A stretch of DNA of 61,473 nucleotides from Humidesulfovibrio sp. (GTDB taxonomy: Bacteria > Desulfobacterota > Desulfovibrionia > Desulfovibrionales > Desulfovibrionaceae): contig NZ_JAVHLD010000016.1 of assembly GCF_031082295.1 (NCBI RefSeq), forward strand, positions 1 through 61,473, written 5' to 3'. Each line of letters begins with the position of its first letter. Positions within the stretch are counted from its first letter, which is position 1. Below the pieces are notes generated by a model. The model searched no databases, was not told where the DNA came from, and saw nothing but the letters and a program-made list of their open reading frames with translations. Both the position numbers and the translations under genes were made by a program. Positions 1 to 7,805 of this stretch are shown piece by piece.

Positions 1-107
1 TCGCCCTTGAAGACGGGGCTGCCCTCTTGAAGCCCGCGGTTTCCCTCAGGCCCGGCTGCGGTCATTTGACCCTTGACGACTTTGGCGATGCCGATTTCTT
101 TGGCCAT
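1..107 (-). CDS. N-terminus of a large adhesin with LapA-type retention module (partial)
   Basis: Only the first 35 codons are inside the window; the gene runs off the left edge on the minus strand. The product begins MAKEIGIAKVVKGQMTAAG and continues with a Leu-Gln-Glu-Gly turn, the pattern of the N-terminal retention module of giant LapA/BapA-type RTX adhesins. In that family the module plugs the TolC-like exporter and holds the adhesin at the outer membrane until the LapG protease cuts it under c-di-GMP/LapD control. A GGGGGA ribosome binding site precedes the ATG and a good sigma-70 promoter lies at 192-220. The assignment rests on a short stretch, so the rest of the protein is inference. 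Confidence 0.6.
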   Translation of the reverse strand, partial: MAKEIGIAKVVKGQMTAAGPEGNRGLQEGSPVFKG

Positions 108-191
108 GTTCCCCCACACCAATTTAATGACAGGCATTGGCAGCGCGGGAGAGAGATGTGGAATGGGGAAGGGCGCTGCAAAATTGCACTA

Positions 192-220
192 CGTATAACA
201 GCCCGTTTGACTAACGTCAA
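192..220 (-). promoter_or_regulatory. Sigma-70-type promoter for the retention-module gene
   Basis: On the minus strand TTGACG (215-220) is separated by 17 bases from TATACG (192-197), close to the consensus. The expected start near 185 gives a leader of about 78 bases. The -35 overlaps a small inverted repeat, TTGAC-GTTA-GTCAA, that could be an operator. Confidence 0.6.
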
Positions 221-274
221 CGTTATCCGGTGGGAGGCTATGCGCGAGCCGAATATTGTTCGGATGAAAGGCTG

Positions 275-847
275 CTACTTTTTCGACTTGCTTTTGTTCT
301 TGCGGGCCGCTTTTGGCTTGGAGCTGACGCGCTTGGGCGTTTTTTCTTTTCCGGCAGATTTTTTGACGCTGGCTTTTTCCTTGCCGCGCACAGTTTTCCC
401 CTTGGCTATTTTGGCCTTTTTCGCCTTGCGCTTGGGGTGGGACTCGTACAGAGGCGTTTTGCCTATGCCCAGGAAGCCCGGATGGACGCCCAATTCACCC
501 GAAGCCTGGCCCCAGGATTTGCCATCCTTGCGCAGCGCCTCCACCTGGGCCGGGCTGATGCCCGCCACGTGCGCCAGAGCCTCGGCCCGGGTGCGCTCCA
601 CGCGTTCCTCGGAAGCCTCCAGGGCTTCGGCCGCTTGGCGCGCCGCCTCGCGGTTGCCGCTCTTGTGCAGCTTCCAGGCCTCCTCGCGCAGCTGGGCGTT
701 TTCTTCCAGCACGGCGTCCATGCGCTTGAGCACGGGGTCGTCGCTGACGGCCAGGGCCGGAGCGGGCAGGCTGAGGGCCGAGCAGGTCAGAACGCCTGCG
801 AAGAATGCGGCGACAAGAAGCAACGAGGTTCTGGAAGGCGTGGGCAT
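275..847 (-). CDS. Secreted protein with lysine-rich C-terminal tail
   Basis: A 190-residue protein I do not recognise. The chosen ATG has GGAGAG upstream; a longer frame from 883 lacks a site. Residues 1-34 form a signal peptide ending in an Ala-Pro-Ala-Leu-Ala cleavage motif. Residues 40-90 are acidic and helical (Glu/Ala/Arg-rich, probable coiled coil). A segment around 95-120 (LRKDGKSWGQASGELGVHPG) looks like a small helix-turn fold. The last 60 residues are almost a quarter to a half Lys, like histone H1 tails. It lies 43 bases after the membrane-protein gene and is probably cotranscribed. A role in binding nucleic acid, polyphosphate or an anionic surface polymer is speculation. Confidence 0.75.
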   Translation of the reverse strand: MPTPSRTSLLLVAAFFAGVLTCSALSLPAPALAVSDDPVLKRMDAVLEENAQLREEAWKLHKSGNREAARQAAEALEASEERVERTRAEALAHVAGISPAQVEALRKDGKSWGQASGELGVHPGFLGIGKTPLYESHPKRKAKKAKIAKGKTVRGKEKASVKKSAGKEKTPKRVSSKPKAARKNKSKSKK

Positions 848-890
848 ATGTTCTCTCCGCAGGGGTCGCGAGGTTGCTTTCACGGGGCTT

Positions 891-2195
891 TCATCCGTCG
901 GCGCGAGCAGCGCCGGGAACAGGCGTTGGCGCCGGTTCCGGGGGAGACCGCCAGGCGCAGGCGAAGGCCAGAGCCAGCGCGCCCGCCGAGGCCGGAGTGT
1001 GCAGCGCCGGAGTCAAGGCCGCCGCCAGCAGGGTGGCGAGCAGCAGCCCGAACCCGAAGCGCCTGCGGCCATGCAGGGCGCAGGCCAGCATCCCCGCCGC
1101 CGCCAGCAGCGGTCCGCCGAGGCCCCACCCGGCCAGAAGCCTGAGCCAGGACGAGGGGATGTCAAAGGCGGACACCGGGAGTCCGGCGGCTTCGGGCGCC
1201 CAATCCAGACCGCCCACGTCAGGCATGGCCAGGGCCACGGGCTCGTTCAGCGGCAGCCCCACAAGCCAGGCCCCTGGCTCCTGCTTCAGCGCCTCGACGA
1301 CCGCCGTCAGGTACCAGGACAGGCCCAGGTCTTCTCCGCCGCCGAGGGTGCTCGCAAGGGGCAGAGCCATGGACATCCAGATGCCCAGGATGCAGGCGCA
1401 GGCCAGGGCCAGGCGTTCCTGCAGCGGGCCGCGCTCCAGCAGCAGGACCACGCCGCCCGCCGCCAGCAGGCCCGGGCGCGAAAAGGTGACGAAGAGGCCG
1501 GCCAGGACGAGCCAGCGGGACAGACCCCAGGGGGAGGTGGCGGACACTGCGCTGCCGGTCGACACGGGCAGGCCGGAAAGGTTGGCTCCGGCTGCTTCGG
1601 GGCTGTGCGCTTCGGGCAGGTCCAGGGTGGCGCACAGCGCGATGAGGAGCAGGAAGGCCATGGTGTCGGAGGCGGCCTGCCCGCCGCCCAGCAGAAAGCC
1701 GCCGCCCAGCACCACCTGCCTGGCCATGATGGCCGTGACCAGGAAGTCCAGCGCCAGCAGGGCGCCCAGCGCGCCGCCCAGGTGGACGAGCGTCTCGCGC
1801 CTTGGCGCGCCGAAGCAGAAGGTCCAGGCCGCGGCGAACAGCACCAGCGCCGGGAGCCGCAGCTCGTCCAAAAGCGGCGCAAGGTCCTGGGCCTGGCTCA
1901 GCACCGGGCCGAACAGGCGCAGCCCAAGGTGCACGGCCACGGCCATGAGCACGGCAAGGCCCAGGCCCAGCCAGGAGGCCCGCGACAGGGGCCTTCGGGC
2001 GTGGATGTCGCGCCCGAGGCTGACCACCAGGGCCAGTCCGGCCAGAACGAGCCACGGCGTCAGGCCCTGGGGGCCGAAGCGCTGGCTGAACTCCGGGCGT
2101 TCCGCGACGCGGCCCGCCAGCACGGCCAGGGGCATCAGCACGTAGACCGCGAGGAGCGGCAGCCGAGCCAGGAAGCGGTCGCCCGCGCTGGTCAT
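891..2195 (-). CDS. Polytopic membrane protein, possibly O-antigen polymerase/ligase-like
   Basis: A 434-residue, Leu/Ala-rich protein with about ten hydrophobic segments separated by short Arg-rich loops, plus one large hydrophilic loop in the second half, an arrangement seen in the O-antigen ligase (Wzy/WaaL) family. No signature residues are visible, so this is a topology-based guess. The ATG at 2195 has AGGAG six bases upstream; the longer open frame to 2291 has no site and an unlikely His/Arg-rich start. It precedes the Lys-rich secreted protein in the same direction. Confidence 0.7.
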   Translation of the reverse strand: MTSAGDRFLARLPLLAVYVLMPLAVLAGRVAERPEFSQRFGPQGLTPWLVLAGLALVVSLGRDIHARRPLSRASWLGLGLAVLMAVAVHLGLRLFGPVLSQAQDLAPLLDELRLPALVLFAAAWTFCFGAPRRETLVHLGGALGALLALDFLVTAIMARQVVLGGGFLLGGGQAASDTMAFLLLIALCATLDLPEAHSPEAAGANLSGLPVSTGSAVSATSPWGLSRWLVLAGLFVTFSRPGLLAAGGVVLLLERGPLQERLALACACILGIWMSMALPLASTLGGGEDLGLSWYLTAVVEALKQEPGAWLVGLPLNEPVALAMPDVGGLDWAPEAAGLPVSAFDIPSSWLRLLAGWGLGGPLLAAAGMLACALHGRRRFGFGLLLATLLAAALTPALHTPASAGALALAFACAWRSPPEPAPTPVPGAARADG

Positions 2196-2401
2196 CCGGC
2201 GCTCCTGGCGTCGCGGGTGGTGATGTCTGTCCGTGTGGTCCTGGCGTTTGGCATGAAACGGCTCCGGGGAAGTGTCCCCGGCAGAGGGCATAGCGCGTCC
2301 TGGGCTCGGGGTAAAGTCCGGGCCGGAAGAAGATGCCGCAGCGCGTCGCGCAGGGCATGGCGCAACAGGCGGCGTTGTCGGGCCGCTGGGGCGGGCCTCG
2401 G

Positions 2402-4510
2402 CTACAGCTCCACCTGGGCGCCCAGCTCCACCACGCGCCCCGGCGGAATGCCGAAGAAGGTCGTGGCGTTCCAGGCGTTGCGCGACATGAAGGCGAACAG
2501 GCTCTTGCGCCAGCCCGCGATCCTGGCGTCGCCGCCGGTGAGCAGCGTCTCTCGGCCCAGGTAGAAGCTGGTGCTTTCCATCTCGACGTCCAGGCCGTGG
2601 GCGCGCGCAAGGCGCATGATTTCCGGCACGCTCGGGGTCTGCATGAAGCCGTAGCGGGCGATGATGCGGAAGAACCCGTGGCCCAGGCTGGTCACCTCAA
2701 GGCGCGAGTGCTCCGGCACGAAGGGCGTCTCGGCGGAGACGACCGACAGGAGGATGATGAGCTCATGCAGCATCTTGTTGTGCTTGTAGTGGTGCAGCAG
2801 CGTGATGGGCGTGCCCGTGGCCGAAACGGACATGAACACCGCCGTGCCCGGCGTGCGCATGGGCCGGTCCGTGGCCACCAGGCTTTCGAGGAACAGGTTG
2901 ATGGGCAGGCCCATGGCCGCGTACTTCTTGCCCAGCGCCTGCTTGCCGTCGCGCCAGGTGACGATGGCCAGCATGATGACTCCGGCCACGGTCAGGGTGA
3001 ACCAGCCGCCGTCCAGGATCTTCAGCAGGTTCGCGCCCAGGTAGGTCACGTCGAACACCAGGAACAGCACGATGAGCGGGATGGTCTTCCAGTACGACCA
3101 GCGCCACAGGGTGTGCACCACGTAGAAGTAGATGATCGAGGTGATGCCCATGGTGGCCGTGACCGCGATGCCGTAGGCCCCGGCCAGGTTGGTGGAGCTT
3201 TTGAAGGCCAGCACCAGGCCCAGGCAGGCCACCATCATGGCGTTGTTGATGCCGGGCAGGTATATCTGGCCCTTGGTCTCGGCCGAGGTGTTCACGATGT
3301 GGATGCGCGGGCAGTAGCCGAGCTGCATGGCCTGCTGCGTCAGCGAGTACACGCCGGAGATCATGGCCTGGGAGGCGATGACCGTGGCCATGGTCGCCAG
3401 GGCTACCATGGGGTAGAGCATGACGTGGGGCACCAGGGCGTAGAACGGGTTGAAGGCCTTGTCCGGGTGCTCCAGCAGAAGCGCCCCCTGGCCGAAGTAG
3501 TTCAGCAAAAGCGAGGGCAGCACCATGGCGTACCACGACAGGCGGATCGGGCGGGAACCGAAGTGGCCCATGTCGGCGTAGAGGGCTTCTCCGCCGGTGA
3601 TGCACAGCACCACGGAACCCAGCACCACCAGGCCGTGCAAGTGGTTCGCCAGGAAGAAGCGGTAGGCGTAGACGGGGTTCACCGCGGCCAAAACGTCCGG
3701 GCGGTTGATGATGGCCGCCACGCCCAGGCCGGCCAGCACAGTGAACCAGGCGACCATGAGCGGGCCGAAGACCTTGCCGATCTTTTCGGTGCCGTGCTTC
3801 TGCATGCGGAACAGCACGATGAGGATGAGGCAGGTGCCGGGCAGGATGAAGGGCGCGGCCTGGTCGGTGGCCACGTCCAGGCCTTCCATGGCCGAGAGCA
3901 CCGAGATGGCCGGGGTGATGATGCCGTCGCCGTAGAGCAGCGCCGCGCCGAAGATGGCCAGGGTGACCAGCACGGTGTAGCCGCGTCCGCTCTTGTCCTT
4001 GGTCCCTGCCTGCACCAGGGCCAGGAGCGCGAAGATGCCGCCCTCGCCCTTGTTGTTGGCGCGCATGATGAACATGACGTACTTGAGGCTGACCACCACC
4101 AGAAGCGACCAGACGATGAGCGAGAGCACGCCCATGATGTTGCCCGGCAGCAGCGCGATGGCGTGCTGGCCGTGGAAGCATTCGCGCACGGCGTAGAGCG
4201 GGCTTGTGCCGATGTCGCCGTAGACCACGCCCAGCGCCGCCAGGGCCAGGGCCATGGTGCGACCGGAATCGTGGCCGGAATCGTGGCCGCCGTTGTCGTC
4301 CGCGGGGGGCAGATCGGGCGATGTTTCAGGGCCTTCGGCCTGCCTGGGCTGTGCTGGCGTGTCGGGCGGGTTCTGGCTCCCGGCCAGCGGCGGCTCGCCC
4401 TGGGCGTCCTGGCTGGCGGCCCAGGGCAGAAAACGCGCGATCGGCAGGCTGGCAATCCAGGCGAAAATGCTTTGCCCCGGGCGCGAAGGGGCAAGGGGAA
4501 CAGCGGGCAT
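2402..4510 (-). CDS. kup: Kup-family potassium uptake transporter
   Basis: A 702-residue KUP/HAK/KT transporter, which imports K+ with protons across the inner membrane. The family hallmark GVVYGDIGTSPLYA is at residues 94-107, followed by about twelve membrane segments and a hydrophilic C-terminal domain, ending near the gene stop. The protein has an extra N-terminal extension of about 90 residues, rich in Pro, Ala and Asp and ending in an HDSGHDSG duplication, not usual in E. coli Kup. The ATG was chosen for its GGAGG site, which is itself part of a terminator hairpin (4512-4563). Expression is predicted to be controlled by c-di-AMP through the leader riboswitch. Confidence 0.93.
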   Translation of the reverse strand: MPAVPLAPSRPGQSIFAWIASLPIARFLPWAASQDAQGEPPLAGSQNPPDTPAQPRQAEGPETSPDLPPADDNGGHDSGHDSGRTMALALAALGVVYGDIGTSPLYAVRECFHGQHAIALLPGNIMGVLSLIVWSLLVVVSLKYVMFIMRANNKGEGGIFALLALVQAGTKDKSGRGYTVLVTLAIFGAALLYGDGIITPAISVLSAMEGLDVATDQAAPFILPGTCLILIVLFRMQKHGTEKIGKVFGPLMVAWFTVLAGLGVAAIINRPDVLAAVNPVYAYRFFLANHLHGLVVLGSVVLCITGGEALYADMGHFGSRPIRLSWYAMVLPSLLLNYFGQGALLLEHPDKAFNPFYALVPHVMLYPMVALATMATVIASQAMISGVYSLTQQAMQLGYCPRIHIVNTSAETKGQIYLPGINNAMMVACLGLVLAFKSSTNLAGAYGIAVTATMGITSIIYFYVVHTLWRWSYWKTIPLIVLFLVFDVTYLGANLLKILDGGWFTLTVAGVIMLAIVTWRDGKQALGKKYAAMGLPINLFLESLVATDRPMRTPGTAVFMSVSATGTPITLLHHYKHNKMLHELIILLSVVSAETPFVPEHSRLEVTSLGHGFFRIIARYGFMQTPSVPEIMRLARAHGLDVEMESTSFYLGRETLLTGGDARIAGWRKSLFAFMSRNAWNATTFFGIPPGRVVELGAQVEL

Positions 4511-4511
4511 G

Positions 4512-4563
4512 AAAAAAACCTCCGGTACGAATGAATACGGGGGATGGCCCCGTGTACCGGAGG
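4512..4563 (-). terminator. Intrinsic terminator overlapping the kup ribosome binding site
   Basis: On the minus strand CCTCCGGTAC (4554-4563) and GTACCGGAGG (4519-4528) form a perfect 10-bp stem with an internal ACGGGG/CCCCGT hairpin, followed at once by seven U residues and the kup ATG. The 3' arm contains the GGAGG used for translation, so the folded hairpin should block both transcription and initiation. Confidence 0.88.
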
Positions 4564-4702
4564 TCTTCCCCTTCGACGCCTGCGAGGTTAGCTGACGGGC
4601 TCGGACCGAAGAGTGTCCTACGCCGTGGTGTCCGGCGATGCGCCCCAAGGGAGTGGTTCCCCCGCTCCCGGGACACAGTCCCGGAACTCGGCAAGAAGTC
4701 CT
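4561..4702 (-). promoter_or_regulatory. c-di-AMP riboswitch (ydaO/yuaA class)
   Basis: The minus-strand leader of kup contains the two conserved blocks of the ydaO/yuaA aptamer in the right order: GAGCGGGGGAACCA (4654-4667) followed by TTGGGG, and GTCAGCTAACCTCG (4583-4596) followed by AGGCG. A short P2 hairpin (CGGGAC/GTCCCG) sits before the first block and UGCC/GGCG can close P1. An outer extension of P1 (AGGACUUCUU with AAGGGGAAGACCU) would run into the first bases of the terminator stem. The class binds c-di-AMP and controls K+ transport and osmotic genes in other bacteria; kup is therefore an apt target. Known members mostly switch off on binding; the direction here cannot be read from sequence alone. 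Confidence 0.9.
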
Positions 4703-4728
4703 CTATGCCTGCCCCTGGGGGCTGTCAA
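4700..4728 (-). promoter_or_regulatory. Candidate promoter of the kup leader
   Basis: Minus-strand TTGACA (4723-4728) is followed after 17 bases by TAGAGG (4700-4705). The -35 is perfect and the -10 weak. The predicted start, about 4693, falls at the beginning of the aptamer, which fits only if the outer extension of P1 is not transcribed. Confidence 0.4.
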
Positions 4729-4907
4729 CAGCCTTGCGCGACCCTTTGCCCGGGCTGGGGGAGAAATGGCCGCGCCGTGCGAGTTGCCAAGGCGGGCGAA
4801 AGCGGGATAGGCTGTGGCGCAAAGGTTGGCGGCGGGCAATGTTTGCCTGCGCGCCCGCGGATTATGCGAAAGGTACGCAATTTGCATCGCGCTGGCCGTG
4901 GAGGAGT

Positions 4908-4937
4908 GCCTCCCGGTCGGCCACAGCTTCGGGAGGC
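4908..4937 (+). promoter_or_regulatory. Hairpin covering the tatA ribosome binding site
   Basis: GCCTCCCG (4908-4915) pairs perfectly with CGGGAGGC (4930-4937) around a 14-base loop. The right arm holds GGGAGG, the ribosome binding site of tatA. The remaining upstream stretch, 4729-4907, holds nothing I recognise. Confidence 0.5.
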
Positions 4938-4942
4938 CATGC

Positions 4943-5134
4943 ATGTTCGGCACACAGGAATGGCTCATCATCGTCATCATCGGCGTGGTCATGTTCAATT
5001 GGCGCAAGCTGCCGGAGTTGGGCAGCAGCGTCGGGAAGGCCCTGACCAGTTTCAAGCGCGGCCTGAACGAGCCTGAAGAGATCGACGTGAGCGAGAAGAA
5101 AAAGGACTCCGGCGAAACCCCGCCAAAGCCCTGA
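4943..5134 (+). CDS. tatA: Sec-independent translocase subunit TatA/TatE
   Basis: A 63-residue TatA-family protein of the twin-arginine translocase, which exports folded proteins across the inner membrane. It has a short N-terminus (MFGTQEW), one membrane helix (about residues 8-19), the hinge and amphipathic helix KLPELGSSVGKALTSFKRGL, and an acidic/lysine tail. The usual Phe-Gly before the amphipathic helix is Phe-Asn here. The ATG was chosen because GGGAGG lies six bases upstream; the upstream in-frame Met at 4814 would add a Cys-rich, implausible leader. tatB/tatC are not in the window. It is 52 bases upstream of motA. Confidence 0.9.
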   Translation: MFGTQEWLIIVIIGVVMFNWRKLPELGSSVGKALTSFKRGLNEPEEIDVSEKKKDSGETPPKP

Positions 5135-5186
5135 CGCCCGCAACCGGGCCTTCGGGGCGGCAGCGCTTGCCGCATGAGGGGAGTAT

Positions 5187-6056
5187 ATGTTCGTAATCAT
5201 AGGCATGGTCGTCGTTTTGGCGTGCGTCATCGGCGGGTATCTGCTGGAGGGCGGCAATCTGCACGTGCTCTGGCAGCCCATCGAGCTGCTCATCATTTTC
5301 GGTTCCGGCATCGGCTCGCTGCTCGTGGGCTCGCCCATGAAGGTCAACGTGGCCATCGGCAAGAACCTGGTGACCGTCATGACCGGCAAGCCCAAGGGCA
5401 AGCAGGACTACCTGGACATCCTCCTGGTGCTCTTCGACCTTCTGTCGCTGGCCCGGCGCGAGGGCGTCATCGCCCTTGAGTCCCACGTCAACAAGCCCGA
5501 CAGCAGCACCATCTTCACCAACCGGCCGAGCGTGCTCAAAAACCATCACGTCCTCGACTTCATCTGCGACAATTTCAAGGCCTACACCGCCGCCAGCATG
5601 GAGCCGCACGAATTCGAGGCCCTCATGGACACGGACATCGATTCCCACCACGAGGACGCGCTGCAGGCGCCCACCAACCTGAACCGCGTGGCCGACGCCT
5701 TCCCGGCCCTCGGCATCGTGGCCGCGGTCATGGGCGTCGTGCTCACCATGGGCAAGCTCTCCGAGCCGCCCGAGGTCCTGGGCCACTCCATCGGCGCGGC
5801 GCTGGTCGGCACCTTCCTGGGCGTGCTTCTCAGCTACGGCTTCTTCGGTCCGCTGGCGGCCATCATGGGCAGCCTGGTTCAGGATACGAGCATCCAGCTC
5901 CAGGTGGTCAAGGCGGCCATGAACGCCTTCGCCATGGGCTGGCCCCCGGCCATGTCCCTGGAGTCGGCGCGCCGGGCCATTCCCGCCCACGACCGCCCCG
6001 GCTTCGACGAGTTGGAAGCGATCCTGCGCGAGAGCAAGAAGAGCAGCAAGGGCTAG
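5187..6056 (+). CDS. motA: Flagellar motor stator protein MotA
   Basis: A 289-residue MotA, the four-helix half of the proton (or sodium) channel that powers flagellar rotation. Membrane segments lie near residues 2-20, 32-52, 170-190 and 200-222, with the large cytoplasmic loop between the second and third and a charged C-terminal tail (DRPGFDELEAILRES). The PALGIVAAVMGVVLTMG segment before the third helix is typical of the family. The gene starts with ATG after GAGGGGAG and is followed by motB 31 bases later, so the pair is an operon with the PilZ gene after it. Confidence 0.97.
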   Translation: MFVIIGMVVVLACVIGGYLLEGGNLHVLWQPIELLIIFGSGIGSLLVGSPMKVNVAIGKNLVTVMTGKPKGKQDYLDILLVLFDLLSLARREGVIALESHVNKPDSSTIFTNRPSVLKNHHVLDFICDNFKAYTAASMEPHEFEALMDTDIDSHHEDALQAPTNLNRVADAFPALGIVAAVMGVVLTMGKLSEPPEVLGHSIGAALVGTFLGVLLSYGFFGPLAAIMGSLVQDTSIQLQVVKAAMNAFAMGWPPAMSLESARRAIPAHDRPGFDELEAILRESKKSSKG

Positions 6057-6087
6057 CCTGGCGCCAGGCGGGCAGGAGTAAGCGACA

Positions 6088-7044
6088 GTGGCTGAAAACA
6101 AGTCCATCATCATCAAGAAGATCAAGAAGGGGCACGGCGGCGCGCACGGCGGCGCCTGGAAGGTGGCCTACGCCGACTTCATGACCGCCATGATGGCCTT
6201 CTTCCTGCTCATGTGGCTGCTGTCCATGGTCGTGCCAGAAAAGCGCGCGGGCGTGGAGCAGTATTTCAAGGAATTCAGCCTGTTCGACAAGCAGAGCGCG
6301 CTCGATATCCGCCAAGGCGGCGCCATGATCCCCGATCAGAACAAGCCCCCCATTCCCCAGCGCGACGAGCTCACCGAAGACGCCAAGGAAGGCACCGTGG
6401 CCATTCAGCCCGTGCAGATCCAGCAGAAGATCAAGAGCGCGGTGAACATCAACCTGCCCGACGTCAAGGACCAGATCTTCGTTGACGTCACCGAGGCCGG
6501 GGTGCGCATCCAGCTTGTGTACGACGAGAATAATCCCATGTTCGCCAAGGGCAGCCCCGAGCTTACCGCCAGCGGCCGCAAGGCCCTGCAGATCATCGGC
6601 GAGCAGCTGAAGCCCCTGCCCAACAAGATCGTGGTGGAGGGACACACCGACGCCATCAACTATTCCGGCGGCAAGTACACAAACTGGGAGCTTTCCACCC
6701 AGCGCGCCAGCACCGCCCGCGTGGCGCTGGAGCAGGGCGGCATGGGCGAGGACCGCCTCTCGCGCGTGTCCGGCTACGCGGCCACGCAGCCGCTGTTCCC
6801 CGACAACCCCACCGATGCCCGCAACCGGCGCATCAGCGTGCTCGTGCTGAACTACGTTCCGCCCGAGAGCGGCGACGGCCTGCACAAGGCCCTGGGCGCG
6901 GAGGCCTCCAAGGTCAAGCAGCCCACCATCGCCGAGGAGCTCAACGCCACCATCGAGCAGATGCTCTCTGCCGAGGGACGCGGCGAAGAACCCAAGGGCA
7001 AGGCCGACAAGGCCAAGGCCGCTCCGAAGAAGGAAGGGCACTAG
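6088..7044 (+). CDS. motB: Flagellar motor stator protein MotB
   Basis: A 318-residue MotB, which anchors the stator to peptidoglycan. A basic N-terminus (KKIKKGHGGAHGG) precedes the single membrane helix; Asp30 in YADFMTAMM is the conserved ion-binding residue. The OmpA/MotB peptidoglycan-binding domain covers about residues 145-280, with VVEGHTDAINYSG and a NRRISVLV motif. The gene starts with GTG, nine bases after AGGAG. The stop is followed two bases later by the PilZ gene, which indicates translational coupling. The last 30 residues are Lys/Ala/Glu-rich. Confidence 0.97.
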   Translation: MAENKSIIIKKIKKGHGGAHGGAWKVAYADFMTAMMAFFLLMWLLSMVVPEKRAGVEQYFKEFSLFDKQSALDIRQGGAMIPDQNKPPIPQRDELTEDAKEGTVAIQPVQIQQKIKSAVNINLPDVKDQIFVDVTEAGVRIQLVYDENNPMFAKGSPELTASGRKALQIIGEQLKPLPNKIVVEGHTDAINYSGGKYTNWELSTQRASTARVALEQGGMGEDRLSRVSGYAATQPLFPDNPTDARNRRISVLVLNYVPPESGDGLHKALGAEASKVKQPTIAEELNATIEQMLSAEGRGEEPKGKADKAKAAPKKEGH

Positions 7045-7046
7045 CC

Positions 7047-7805
7047 ATGAGTGAAGTCGAGCCCGCGCGGCTGCCGAACATGGTCGACAAGCTGACCCCC
7101 GGCGCCAGGATATTCGCCATCCTGCACAAGGACGCCCTGCGTGAGCGCATCGACGTGCGCCCCTCGGAGGTGCTGGGTCTTGAGGGCGACGTGCTCTTCC
7201 TGCGGCAGACCGAGCCCCCCGTGGGGCGCGAGCACCTCGGCGCCAGCATTGAGGCCGCCCTGCTGCTGGACCAGGAGGGCGCGTTGCGGCCCGTCGGCTA
7301 TGCCGCGCGGCTGCTCAACATCCTCGACGACTACACCGCGCCCGACCTTACCCAGGTGCAGGCGCTGGCCATCTCTGCGCCCAAGGCCGAAGATTTTTTC
7401 GAAACCAGCCTGCGCATGCACTACCGAGTGACCGTGGACGACGACATGGGCGTGCTCATTCGGCTTGAAGGCCTCGAAGGGCTGGAGGAGCAGGACAGCC
7501 TGGACGCCCCGAGCGGGCCGGAACTGCTCGACTTCTCCGCCGGGGGCGCGCGCGTGCGGCTGCCCGCTGGCGTGCGCGTCAACGTGGGCGACCAACTGCC
7601 CTTCAAACTCGTGTTCCTGGGTTCCGGCTATGCCGACGGCATCGGCATCGTGCGCAGCGTCGAATCCACGCCCGACAACCGCCACCTGGACCTGGGCCTC
7701 TTCTTCACCAACATGGAGATCCGCGACATCCGCTACATGGAGCGCATGGTCGCGCGGATCGTTTCGGCCTGCCGCCAGCGCGAACGCGACGCCGAGTACG
7801 TCTGA
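7047..7805 (+). CDS. PilZ-domain (c-di-GMP-binding) protein, YcgR-like
   Basis: A 252-residue protein with an N-terminal YcgR-N-like beta domain (about 15-115) and a C-terminal PilZ domain. The c-di-GMP motifs are present: RMHYR (RxxxR, near residue 124) and DFSAGG (D/NxSxxG, near 164). YcgR-type proteins act as a brake on the flagellar motor when c-di-GMP is high. Its start two bases after the motB stop puts it in the stator operon, which supports a direct motor role here; that part is inference. Confidence 0.88.
   Translation: MSEVEPARLPNMVDKLTPGARIFAILHKDALRERIDVRPSEVLGLEGDVLFLRQTEPPVGREHLGASIEAALLLDQEGALRPVGYAARLLNILDDYTAPDLTQVQALAISAPKAEDFFETSLRMHYRVTVDDDMGVLIRLEGLEGLEEQDSLDAPSGPELLDFSAGGARVRLPAGVRVNVGDQLPFKLVFLGSGYADGIGIVRSVESTPDNRHLDLGLFFTNMEIRDIRYMERMVARIVSACRQRERDAEYV

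Noticed and set aside
27-2564. Open frames of 845 and 446 residues on the plus strand over the first 2.5 kb
   Set aside because: They are Arg/Gln/Gly-rich or Ser/Arg-rich shadows of the minus-strand genes caused by high GC; no ribosome binding site or domain.
5135-5186. Sigma-54-like site before motA (GGCAGCGCTTGC)
   Set aside because: The GG and GC are eight bases apart, not ten, so it cannot be a -24/-12 promoter.
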